Source of the DNA: Warburgia ugandensis
Taxonomy: Eukaryota > Streptophyta > Magnoliopsida > Canellales > Canellaceae
NCBI GenBank assembly: GCA_035236585.1
Contig: CP141139.1
Coordinates: forward strand, 37,891,217-37,955,216
Reading direction: 5' to 3'
Length of the DNA stretch: 64,000 nucleotides
Part shown: one piece after another, positions 34,237 through 44,889 of the stretch
How positions within the stretch are numbered: the first letter of the stretch is position 1
Layout of the letters: every line of letters starts with the position of its first letter
Translations under genes and position numbers: made by a program
The notes under the pieces: generated by a model
Told to the model about the DNA's origin: nothing
The model's input: only the letters and a program-made list of their open reading frames with translations
Database searches by the model: none

Positions 34237-36386
34237 TATTAAGTGTTCAATTTTTTTCAAAAAACCCCTAATTTAGCATCCAATTAAATTGTCTAACTGA
34301 TCAAAATTGTAATTTTTATTTTAGCACTAATTGCTCATCCAACCATTAATTTGTTAAAATTAATGGTCAAATGATCTTTAAAGCTAATCAGAGGTATAAT
34401 GTACTGTTTAGATGACTCAAATTTGGTCTTTTGTTTTGTAGATCAACCAAAAGAAGCATGGATGGCTTAGATCAAATTTCAACGGTGTAGATTATCCTAA
34501 AGGCATTGAATGGACCAGATCACTCACAAAAAAAGACAAGATAGTTTTCTAAAAGAGAATTAATCTTAATTAGAAGTCATGGAGAAAATTTTATAACAAG
34601 GAAAATAACATGGGAATGGAAAGTTGTAAAATAGAAGGAGTTGGTGAAGAAATTTCTAAGTGAAGAACCATAGAAGTTTGAAGGAAAGTAGGGTGTGGAA
34701 ACAAAAAAAAAATAGAAGGAGACCCAAAGAAGAAACCTAAGCACTGCTATAAAGGGATAGCTCCCATCTCATGTTCATCTCTTATCTTCTCTCTCTTATT
34801 GGCTTTCTTCACCCCTCCTAGGCTAGACTGCAAGAGAGGAAGCACCGCACACCTTCTTCTTCTTCTTTTTGTAAATTTTCCTTCAATGTTTTCACTATTT
34901 GTCTTTTCTTTCTAATCCAGTTATTCATCGTCTCTTTAGTTTTCCCTATTTTCCATTCTCTCCATCATGCACTGCCCAGTCAACCCATTAGCCTTTCCTT
35001 TGTTCTTCACTGTTTGTCTCTATTTCCTCTATACCAGCCTAAATCTAGATCACCATTCTTCACAGAACCTAAAATCCTCTTCTCCATTTTTTACCACACC
35101 TCAGCCCATCCCAGCTCCTTCATGTCCCCTCTACCTTATCACACATCCTTCTCCCACATTGTGCTATTTTCACCATCCCTCGCACAAGCACTGGCCATCA
35201 TCATTCCCTCATTTTTTTTCCTCTGTTGTCTTCAATCGTACCAGACCCAATCCCCATCTTCACCAGTCCAACTCTTTCCCCTATCTGCACCTTCACCGCA
35301 CTACTCCATTCACGCCCATCACCATCGCCTCTGCCCAAAATGGCATCGATAGCCCAGCATCGGCATCTCTATTCACTAGCTAAACCTAGCATCCCTCTTT
35401 GGTTCTCCATTCCAAGAAGCACTGCATTGTCTAGCCCCAATCATCGGTCATCTACCTAAAGCATATAGGTCGTCATCATTCTCTCCGACCAACACCCACC
35501 TACTCTTCCCCTTTCTTTTCCGTCACCAGCCATCTCAACGGGTTTCCTCTGTTTTCTCTCTTCTTCTTCCCCCCTCTCCTATTCTTCTCCTCCATCTTCC
35601 TTCGGTTTCCTCTCCCACCTTCGTTGAGTTCCCTTTTTTATTTTCGGTTTAAAACAGAAAATTGGATAAATTCCAATTTTACCCATTGACCTTTATTTTA
35701 ATTCCATTTAAATACTTTTCTTTAATTCCCTTTGCATCCACTTCTATTCTAGTGTTTTTTTATCTTCATTCAGCTTATCTAGGAATTTCCTAATCCAAAC
35801 CAAAATAGTTAAGGCTTAACCTGATCAAAGGGTTAGCGTTAAACAACTAAAATTTCTCAATTTCTACTCTGTTTCTTCTCTGATTTTTAATTAACTTTTA
35901 GATTTTATTCTTAGGGCATCCTTGAACTTAATTAGTGTCTTTGATCTTTAATTTAAAATCCAAAAAGTGATCTAGACCATCAAAAGCCCAAAAGCCATAT
36001 TTATTCTAGATCTGCAACAATTTTGGGAATCTAACAAATCCAACCTTTAGATCTTTAATCAAGGATGCTCTAAAGACATTGACAAAGGCTGATCAACTCC
36101 AAGAAGACTAGATTTGAAGAAACTGATAGTGATTAAGCTTGGGAAGTAGATATTTTATGTTATTTACTTTATTTTGTTTCTTTTTGAACTAAAAATTTTG
36201 TAACTTTTGGTCGTTGAATAGATATGAATCTTTATTCCATTTCTAGAAATTTTATGTTATATATTTCTCATTTTTGGCAATTAAATTTTATTTAAACTCC
36301 AACTTTTTAAGTTAAGCCCCCATGGGATCGACCCGTACTTGCATACACCACACTACAACAGACCATGCATTTGTAAAAACACAACA
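34237..36386 (+). repeat. 5' LTR of E3
   Basis: 2,150 bp from TATTAAGTG to ...ACACAACA. It aligns with 44657-49501 minus the nested insertion (2,169 bp). The TATA box TATAAA at 34748-34753 (CTATAAAGGG) is followed by about 800 bases of C/T-rich strand. The family LTR end 'gatcgacccgtacttgcat' is at about 36327-36345. Frames at 34967-35459 belong to the C/T run and are not genes. Confidence 0.88.
34748..34753 (+). promoter_or_regulatory. TATA box of the E3 5' LTR
   Basis: TATAAA within CTATAAAGGG. The matching site in the 3' LTR is 47856-47861. E2 has TATAAA at 29155-29160 and 50785-50790. Confidence 0.6.
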
Positions 36387-36392
36387 TTTTTT

Positions 36393-36410
36393 TGTTGCCA
36401 TTGTCAGGGA
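36393..36410 (+). promoter_or_regulatory. Primer-binding site of E3 (tRNA-Asp type)
   Basis: TGTTGCCATTGTCAGGGA, 13 of 18 against the tRNA-Asp complement, 6 bases after the LTR end. Four of five differences are C-to-T or G-to-A. Confidence 0.75.
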
Positions 36411-37542
36411 TCTACAACGAAGTTTTCATAAAATTTAATTAAAAAAATTAAAAATTAAAAATTTTAGGAATTACATAATTTTAGAATTTTAGCTATTTTT
36501 AAGTACAATTTTCAATCTTTTTAGTGCATAATCACCTTGTTTCCTAAATTTGGTACTTAATTATATCTTTCTTTTTCAAGAAATTAGGAAGTAAAGGAAA
36601 TTGGCAAGTGGATCTTCATCAAAATAGAAATTTTCCTACTTTCACGGATTAGGATTTTCCTTTTCTTTTCAATGAATCTTGTAGAGAGGCCCCTTCTTAA
36701 CTTGTAATTTTTAATTTCAATTTTAAAAGGGTTGTATAATATAGGGCAAGTGTGGGATAAGGTGGCCCATAGTTGATCTTCACCAGAAACCCCACTATAA
36801 GTATCCCTCACTCCTTTTATTTTCTAAATTAGGGTTTGCATTTAGGATAATATTGTGCTAGTTGGTAATATAATTGCATATAGAAAGCATATTTGATAAT
36901 TGTTGCATTTTTAGGGTTTTGCATTACTTTACTGTTTTCATTGCATTCTTAGGCCATGTTTAATGCTTTAAGGTGATATATATGTTGATCAAACTGCCAT
37001 GGAGAGTGAAAATTAATTAGTAAGGGCACCTGACCCCACAATAGCAAGGGTGGATTTCATCTTCACTCCTTGGCCCACCTAGGATAATCCCATCAAGCGC
37101 GCAACCCTACCTTTCAAATTAATCTAAAATCAATTAGAAGAGACCTATAGGGCTATCACATGCTCATAGGGCCCTCTTATTAAGACTCGATCTATTGTCA
37201 CTCCAATGGCTTTTGAGCACTGTGGTTATAGTAGGTGACTTAAAATCCAAGTGATTTTCCCATACCTTCTTTTGACATCTTTTGTGATCTAAATGCTTCC
37301 TTACATGAGGATTATATTAACCACCTTGCCCAAAACCTAACTGGTAAGCAATAGTCAAATCTGAAAGAGAGGAGGAGCACTAGATTAGGCTAATTTAAAG
37401 GCATTGTCCCCATACAAATTTCAGAAAATCAAATTATTGCTAATTATTAGCTAAACGGTTATTTGATTGTACCTGTTAGTTTGTGCATCATGTAGAGCTA
37501 GAGTTAACATTTAGATTAGGACATTTTAGATTAGTATAGTTT
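36411..37542 (+). other. 5' leader of E3
   Basis: Noncoding 1.1 kb. Contains 'aaattggcaagtgg', 'aagtgtgggataaggtggccc', the conserved block at 36970-37090 and the 'aatgcttccttacatgagg' phrase near 37290-37310 that is also at 6539-6559. Confidence 0.7.
36970..37090 (+). other. Conserved leader block of E3
   Basis: 'gatcaaactgccatgg', 'attagtaagggcacc', 'agcaagggtggatttcat', 'ccttggcccacctagg'. The clearest of the five copies. Confidence 0.7.
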
Positions 37543-39010
37543 ATGCAAAGGCGTCCATCTCAAAACCCAAAGTTAGCACCTTTAGACCCAGAGATTCAAC
37601 CCATCCAATGACAAGGGGAAAGAAACCTAGTTCCTATCCCCATGGCTAAACCACCAACAAAGATTGAGTACAAAACAATTAGAGATTTCTATGTGCCTCT
37701 ACAACTTAACACCCCATTCTGCATAGCTTTACCTCCCACAAATGTCAACCACTTCAAGCTAATGCCGAGAGTCATTCAATTACTCCCTACATTTTATGGT
37801 CAAGACCGAGAAGACCCCTACCTACATATTAAGGAGTTCCTTGATATTTGTGCCACATTTAGCTTCTAAACCTTTTTGGATGATTTGATTAGGCTTAGGC
37901 TCTTCTCGTTCTCACTTAAGGACAAAGCCAAGTCACAGCTTAATTCCTTTGAAGTAGGTTCTATGCATACATGGGACCAATTGTCTAAGAATTTTTTGAA
38001 CAAGTTCTTCCCTATTCACAAAACAAATGCCCTACATCATGAAATTATCAATTTCCAATAAAGGGACTATGAGAAATATTACAAATATTGGGAATGGTGG
38101 AATGAACTATTGTAAAAATGCCCTCATCATGGATTTGAGAAATGACAGCAGGTTCAATACTTCTATGAGGCATTAACACCTCAAAATAGACAAATGATAG
38201 ATGGAGTGAGTGGAGAGACCCTCATGTTAAAGGATGAAAGAGAGGCAGGGGAATTCTTTCAGATGTGGCCAATAACTCTCACCAATGGGATTGTTCAAAT
38301 AGGAGAGAAAGAACCAACCAGCCCACTAAGAAAGGAGGTCTCTATGAGATAGGAGTGCATATTGCTCTATCCCATAAGCTTGACTCTGTCGCTGAAGAAT
38401 TAGGTGGAAGAATGGATAGGCTTGAAACTATGTTTCAATCTTTCATAGCTAATACATTATCCCATAAACCTTAATAAGAGGTATGTGCTACTTGTTCTAG
38501 TCGAGATCATTTATCATCAACTTGTCTATCCAATAAAGTATTTCATGAATATCTTGTAGACCAAGTGAATGCATTGACTACATATTGCCAACCTAATGGC
38601 AACCCATATTCTGATACCTACAACCCTGGATGGGCTAGGCATCCCAATTTGTCTTGATAAAAAAATAACCACTAAAGGGGACCATTAGTAAATCCTCCTA
38701 TCCAAAACTTTCCTCTTAGAACTATAGTTCCCCAGTAGCCACCTGACTTTCAACAACCTCAACAATAAAAGAAAATATCTTCAGAGGAAAATATCCATAC
38801 CATGCTTGAACAAATTGTAAAAGGTAACGATTACATTAAAAAGGCCTTACACCAATTGCAAAGTGAGAGTAGACATTCAATCAATGTCAACTCTCAAGCC
38901 ATAACCAAGTTAAAGATGCAAGTAAGCCAATTGTTAGTTGAACTACATAACAAAGAAGGGAAGGCAAAGGAAACTACAGGGGAGAAAGAGGCAACTAAAA
39001 CATAGGTCAA
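37543..39010 (+). pseudogene. E3 gag
   Basis: Starts at the ATG 37543-37545 ('MQRRPSQNPKLAPLDPE', like E4). Core landmarks: 'NHFKLMPRVIQLL', 'LRLFSFSLKDKAKSQL', 'NFLNKFFPIHKTNALH' and 'CPHHGFEK'. A frameshift near 38255 moves to the frame with 'NNSHQWDCSNRRE' and 'KKGGLYEI'. The zinc knuckle at 38484-38525 has all four ligands. Then 'GWARHPNLS', a Q-rich piece and a coiled-coil-like tail ('TMLEQIVKGNDYIKKAL'). Stops include 37867, 38059 and 38472. The family product forms the virus-like particle and binds RNA. Confidence 0.85.
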
Positions 39011-40010
39011 AGAGAAGAGATAGAAAAAACCCTATAGAACCTATAGTGGAGGCACCTTATGTGCCTAAAGCTACTTTTCCCCAATTACTGAACACGGCTA
39101 AGAAGGGAACAAACTTCAATGAGTTATTAGAGGTATTTAAACATGTACAAATCAATATACCATTGCTCAAAGCAATTAAAGACATCCCTACTTATGTTAA
39201 GTTCTTAAGAGAGCACTGCATAAGAAAAAGAAAGTTGAATGTACAAAAGAATGATTTCCTCACCTAGCATGTAAGCTCTTTGATTCAAAATAAAACCCCA
39301 CCAAAGTCTAGAGACCCAGGATGTCCTACAATTACTTGTATCATTAGAGATCATGTCATAGATAGGGCACTTCTTGACTTAGGGCTAGCGTTAACTTGTT
39401 GCCATACTCTGTCTATGAGCAACTAAAACTCAGTGAGTTAAAACCAACCACTACCACATTGCAATTAACAAATAGATCCACTAAGATACCATGTGGTCTG
39501 GTTGAAGATATGTTGATACACGTGGATAAGTTTAATTATCCTGTTGATTTCATTGTACTAGACACCCAGCATGTATCTGATCTCGGTAGTCAGATCCCAG
39601 TCATCCTTGGATGTCCATTCTTAGCAATGTCCAATGCCATTATAAACTGTAGGAATGGTATAATGAAACTCTCATTCACCAACATAAAGGTTAAGCTTAA
39701 TATCTTTAATGCCTATCAACAACATTTAGACCTCAATGATTCGTGTGATGTCAACTCGATAGAGAGTCTAATTAATGAGGTTCATTCATCATTGTCCATC
39801 TTTGACCCACTAGAGGCTTGTCTCATGCACTTTAATGGAGAATTTGATATTGACAAGTCAATTGAGGAGATAAAAAATCTTTTAAATGTTGCACCAATCA
39901 TGGATACCTCCAAGTGGGGTACTTGTGTGGAACCACTCCCACCTTCTAAATCTATCCACAAACCCTCTAGAGCAACCACTATCTTTGGACCTAAAACCCA
40001 TTCTTATTAA
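39011..40010 (+). pseudogene. E3 protease
   Basis: 'EAPYVPKATFPQLL' opens the domain. The active-site Asp-Leu-Gly is at 39376-39384, but a one-base loss directly after it shifts the frame, so 'LLPYSVYEQL' continues in another frame from 39396. That frame is open for 204 codons and has 'VILGCPFLAMSNAIINC', the second protease landmark, followed by the linker with 'NLLNVAPIMDTS'. The protein would cut Gag-Pol. As written it is inactive because of the frameshift at the active site. Confidence 0.85.
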
Positions 40011-41075
40011 CTTGAAATATTCATACTTAGGCCTAGATGAAACCTTACCTATAATAATAGCATCAGACTTAGATAAAGAGTAGGAGGGTAAGCTTTTAGA
40101 TGTTCTTAAAGAACATAAAACTACTCTAGGGTGGACGATAGTAGAAATAAAAGGGATTAGTCTAGCTGTATGCATGCGTAGGATACATTTAGAAGAAAAT
40201 GCAAAACCTTCTAGGGAAACCTAAAGATGATTGAACCCCCACATGAAGGACATAGTCAGAGATGAAGTCCTAAATCTCTTAAATGTTGGTGTCATATAAC
40301 CTATCTCTAATAGTACCTAGGTCAGCCTCATTTAAGTTGTACCTAAGAAATTTGGGGTCACAGTAGTCAAAAATAAGGATACTCACATGACCACAGGGTG
40401 GAGAGTTTGTATTGACTATTGAAAGTTGAACACGATCATAAGGAAAGATAATTTTCCTTTACCATTCATTGACCAATGCTAGAGAGGTTGGCCGAACATA
40501 GTTATTACTATTTTCTAGATGGATATTCCAGTTACAACCAGATTCCTATAGCACTAGAGGATCAAGAGAAGACCACCTTCATCTGCCCTTTTGGAACCTT
40601 TGCCTACAGATGTATGCCTTTTGGGCTTTGTAACATTCCAACTACATTTCAAAGGTATATGTTGAGCATTTTCTCTAACATGGTAGAAAGATTCCTTGAA
40701 GTGTTTATTGATAACTTCTCAGTATTTGGGTCATCATTTGATGAGTGCCTACATCACTTAAAGTTAGTTCTTATAAGGTGTTAGGAAACGAATCTTGTCT
40801 TAAACTGGGAAAAGTGTCATTTTATGGTACGGAGTGGGACAGTATTAGGCCATATAATATCACCCAATGGGATAGAAGTCCATAAGGCAAAAGTGGATTT
40901 AATAGCCAACCTTCCTCCACCAAAGATGGGGAAAGAAATCCGCTCCTTTTTATGACATGTTGACTTTTACAAACGGTTCATTAAGGATTTTAGCAACATT
41001 GCCAAGCCCCTATGTAATTTACTTACAAAGGAGGCCACTTTTGATTTTGATGATGATTGTAAGAAAGCATTTGAG
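40011..41075 (+). pseudogene. E3 reverse transcriptase
   Basis: N-terminal text includes 'KGISLAVCMRRIHLEE' and 'CIDY' (about 40413-40424). The longest open piece (40476-40784) has 'ERLAEHSYYYFLDGYS', 'KTTFICPFGTFAYRCMPFGL' and the catalytic motif at 40704-40715. This reads F-I-D-N, with AAC in place of the second Asp codon, which alone should abolish polymerase activity. Then 'LNWEKCHFMV', 'KAKVDLI' and 'FYKRFIKDFSNIAKPL'. Stops and frameshifts occur throughout the 5' third. The role in the family is reverse transcription of element RNA. Confidence 0.87.
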
Positions 41076-41660
41076 TGACTCAAGCTGAGTTGACTTCTAC
41101 ACCTATTATTCGACAACCAGACTGGAACGTACCATTCGAGATAATGTGTGATGTGTCGGACTATGCCATTGGAGATGTTTTGGGGCAATGCATTGATAAA
41201 ATTCCCCATGTGATATATTACGTTAGTAAAACACTAACTAATATGCAACTCAACTATTCAACCACTGAGTAAGAGTTGTTAGTTATAGTGCTTGCGCTGG
41301 ATAAGTTTAAATCTTACCTATTAGGGTCTAAAGTTATAATATACTTAAATCATTCAACCTTAAAGTACCTCCTTTCTAAAAAGGATGTAAAACCTAAGCT
41401 GATATGTTGGATACTATTGCTACAAAGTTTGACTTAGAAATTAGGGACAAGAAAGGTTTAGAAAATATAGTAGTAGACCACTTATCCAAATTAGTGGTAG
41501 AGCACATTAATGATCAAGGGCCTATAATTGAGTCATTCCCAGATGAGCAGCTATTGCATATTTTCCAGTTTCCTTGGTATGGAGATATTGTTAATTATCT
41601 TGTTATAAGACAAATGCCTAATCATTGGACTAAACAAGATAAAAAGAGGTTTTTAACCTA
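41075..41660 (+). pseudogene. E3 RNase H and connection domain
   Basis: 'WNVPFEIMCDVSDYAIGDVLGQ' holds the first catalytic Asp of RNase H (Cys-Asp). After a stop at 41270 come '[16 protein letters not shown]' and 'LKYLLSKKD', the rest of the usual RNase H path. A frame from 41404 carries '[20 protein letters not shown]', the end of the domain, and the stretch before integrase. The enzyme would remove the RNA strand after copying. Broken by at least two stops and a frameshift near 41400. Confidence 0.82.
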
Positions 41661-41699
41661 GGTTGGATATTTTACTTGGGATGAACCATACTTATAAAA

Positions 41700-42845
41700 G
41701 TACCGCATGACCAAGTAATTAAGGGATGCATACTAGATAGTGAACATCATTAGATCATTCCTTTTGTCATGATCATGCATGTGGGGGGTATTACAGCTCT
41801 AGAAAGACCACTATAAAAATTTTGCCGTGTGGATTTTATTGCCCTACCATATTTAAGGATGAACATGCTTACTGCAAAGCATGTGTAAGATGTCAATGAT
41901 TAGGAAGTTTAGGAAGGAGACATATGTTGCCCTTAAACCCAATCCTTATCATAGAACCTTTTCATGTTTGGGGCATAGATTTTATGGGACCTTTTCCTAA
42001 TTCTTTTATAAATTTGTACATCCAAGTGGGAGTAGATTACGTGTCCAAGTGGGTGGATGCTATACCCTGCAAAACCAATGATCACAAGGTTGTGGTAAAA
42101 AGTTTGAAAGAAAATACTTTTGCATAGTTTGGCACTCCTAAAGCCAAAATAAGTGATGGGGGAAAACACTTTTATAATAAAGTATTTGAGAATTTAATGA
42201 AAAAGTATGGTGTCAACCATAGGATAGCTATCCCATACCACCCTCAGACCAGTGGTCAAGTAGTGTCTAATAGGGAGATAAAGCGAATATTAGAAAAGAC
42301 AGTCAGTCGAAGTAAGAAAGACTGGTCTTTGACACTTAATGACATTTTATGGACTTATCGTATGGCACATAAAACCCCTATAGGAATGTCACCCTACCGC
42401 TTGGTCTATGGAAAGGCCTGCCACTTACCAATAGAGTTGGAACACAAAGCATATTGGGCTATCAAAAGCTCAATTTCGACTTAGATTCTACTAGGACCCA
42501 CAAAAAACTCCAACTTAATGAGTTGGAAGAATTTAGTAAAGATGCATATAATTCTGCATGATTGTACAAAGACCGAATGAAGGTTGTACATGATAAACAT
42601 ATTTTAAGAAAATCCTTTACACCTAGACAAAAGGTCTTATTGTATAACTCTAGCATCTATTCCCAGGAAAACCCAGATCTAGATGGATTGGACCATATAT
42701 AGTGCACACAATCTATCCTTATGGGGCCATCTAGATTGAAACGGGTGGAGAAATCTAAAAGGTCAATGGTCAAAGGTTAAAACTTTTCATAGAACTGCCT
42801 GACCTTGAAATCGAAAAGAAACTTTTAGAGGCACCTCAATATCAT
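41700..42845 (+). pseudogene. E3 integrase
   Basis: The zinc-binding part has 'CHDHACGGYY' and 'CKACVRCQ'; the second zinc His expected after GG is Tyr. The core runs in one frame from 41924 to 42484 with one TAG (42125). The first Asp ('GIDFMGPF', codon 41978-41980) and second Asp ('SDGGKHF', codon 42155-42157) are present. The third catalytic residue is gone: '[10 protein letters not shown]' lacks the Glu codon that E5 has at 63671-63673, an in-frame loss between 42262 and 42263. The C-terminal part, in other frames, has 'RKSFTPRQKVLLYN'. The enzyme would insert element DNA into the genome. Confidence 0.87.
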
Positions 42846-43804
42846 GACCCACCTTAGATTACTAATCTAGGAGTCTCACAACATACCATCATCGCACTCA
42901 TCATTATGTGTAGTTGAAGACATAAAACTTAGCGCTTCCTAGGAGGCAACCGAGATGTTTTTCAAATTTCCATCTTCTACATCCTTCCATTATCATATAG
43001 GATCCTATGATTTCCAAACATTGAGGATAATGTTTCATTTAAGTTTGGGGGTGTATATGCATATAGGGATTTTGAATTTTCTTAATTTTTCTTAATTCTT
43101 TTTAAAAAATTAAAAAAAAAAAAAGCTTTTAAGGTAGGGTTCCCTTACTGTGATGAGAACTAGTTGTTTAGAATTTAGTCATTTCGCTGTTTTCACCTCT
43201 TAATAGGAATGTATATGATTAGTTTTGCATATCATTCATGTGTTGAAGCATTTTATGAAAGTTAATTTTTGGGACCCATTTACACACAGCATATAGTCAA
43301 GACTAATAGAGAGGTATTGCTTAGAGACCTTGAGGAAGATTAGTGGAGACTTATGACCCAATGTGATTTTGAGACTATCTTCTTTCAGAGAGTTATAAGT
43401 AATTCCACAATTTCTTCAGCATACATAAATTAGTGATCTCGTTATCCTTGTGTTGGTTAAACATTAAGAATAAATAGGAGTGATAGCTTTATTTGTAGAA
43501 ATTTATTAAATCTAGTAGGCTTTAGGAAACCTAAGAAATGAAATAAGACATCCTTGCTCAGCCAGAGACATAAAGCCTACTCAATATATCATACCACTAG
43601 TTAGCCCCTTTGAGCCTATTATTAAGCCTTTTCTTTCCTAATCCCATTTACCTTAACTCAGAACATGTCAGTAAATAAATATCAATTACCCATTGTCAAA
43701 ATGAGTAGAGTTAGTAGAAAAAGTTCAAAAATAGGGCAAAAAGTCAAAGAAGTGAGAAAAATGAATAGTCTTTCTTCCAAAGAAGCCAAAGGAAAAGAAG
43801 TGAA

Positions 43805-43835
<31 letters not shown>

Positions 43836-44645
43836 TGAAAGAGAAAGATTTATAAGTTAAAACACAACCCAAAAGAAAAGTTGTCCTAATAGATATTCAT
43901 TCAAGACCTCTACTCAATTTTGAACTTTTGAAATCCTTATACCCTTCTTTTTGTGAGCATGTCCTAAGCCTACATTCCATCCTAGTTAAAGACCTATTGA
44001 TCTTAGGTGGAACACAGCTTTAAGGAGGAGATAAAAAGAAGGAAGTAAGGTAAAAGACCCCTAATATTCTTGATGATAACATCCACTCTTAAGGAGCACT
44101 TTCTTTTGTCTCATGAGCATTTAAAAGAATTTATGTGAACCACTAGCTTGTTGGATTCAGTCATATAATGAGAGAAATATGTTTAACTCCCTATTGAGAC
44201 TTTCATTTATGAGCATATACTTACAAGGATTTGAAGACAAGACATATTTTCAATGGAATTTAAGCATATCTAATTAGAAGTCAAGATTTATGTGGTTATA
44301 CATACACAAACATGCACATTGAGAAATAACTCAAATAAAATGTCTTTAATATGTGTATGATGTGTAAAATTATCAAATCTTCTCCATTAAGTTGTGAAAA
44401 ATTGGTAGATTGCTAATGAATGAGAATTCTCTGAGATAAAATAGGACACTCAACCTTATTGAATTTTGTGGGTATATTCACTACAAACCTTCATGAAGCA
44501 TAACTCATGTACTAGGGGTAACCTAGGGGTTCAAAGGCTTGTTGCATACGCTAAATGCAACTATGAGTACCTACGAAAGTGGCACTTTGTACCAATTTTT
44601 GAAAAATAATTTTTCACATGTTTTCTTTAGGACTAACAAAATGCT
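42846..44645 (+). other. 3' untranslated region of E3
   Basis: 1.8 kb, noncoding. Starts with 'cttagcgcttcctaggaggc', then 'aatgtttcatttaagtttgg' near 43029-43048, an (AT)13 run at 43805-43830, and ends with 'tacgaaagtggcac' and a degenerate form of the hairpin before the polypurine tract. The same order occurs on the minus strand in NA. Confidence 0.7.
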
Positions 44646-44656
44646 AGTTGAGGGTG
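44646..44656 (+). promoter_or_regulatory. Polypurine tract of E3
   Basis: AGTTGAGGGTG directly before the LTR start TGTTAAGTG (44657). NA has GGTTGGGGGGTG at the same place. Confidence 0.65.
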
Positions 44657-44884
44657 TGTTAAGTGTTCAAGTTTTGTAAAAATACCCCTAATTTTGCATT
44701 CAATTAAATCATCTAATCGATCAAAATTGCAATTTTTAGTTAAATATTTTTTTAACCATAATTGATTATCCAACCATTAATTTGTCAAAATTAATGATCA
44801 AATGATCATAATAGCTAATCAGAGGTATAATGTATGATTTAAATGACTCTAATTTGGTCTTTTATTTTGTAGATCAACCAAAAG

Positions 44885-44889
44885 AGGAA
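44885..44889. repeat. Target-site duplication of the solo LTR, left copy
   Basis: AGGAA; the right copy at 47561-47565 is identical. The 5' LTR of E3 shows the uninterrupted target at the same position. Confidence 0.85.

Noticed and set aside
34967..35459. Overlapping frames of 77-138 codons in the E3 5' LTR (also 47991-48771, 29377-29701, 50890-51249, 56654-57169)
   Set aside because: They lie in C/T-rich LTR strand, overlap in several frames, are Ser/Pro/Leu-rich and are not conserved between the two LTRs of the same element.
43805..43830. AT microsatellites (also 2367, 49562, 50375) as possible replication origins or promoters
   Set aside because: Simple repeats in untranslated regions and LTRs of old elements, with nothing else to support a role.
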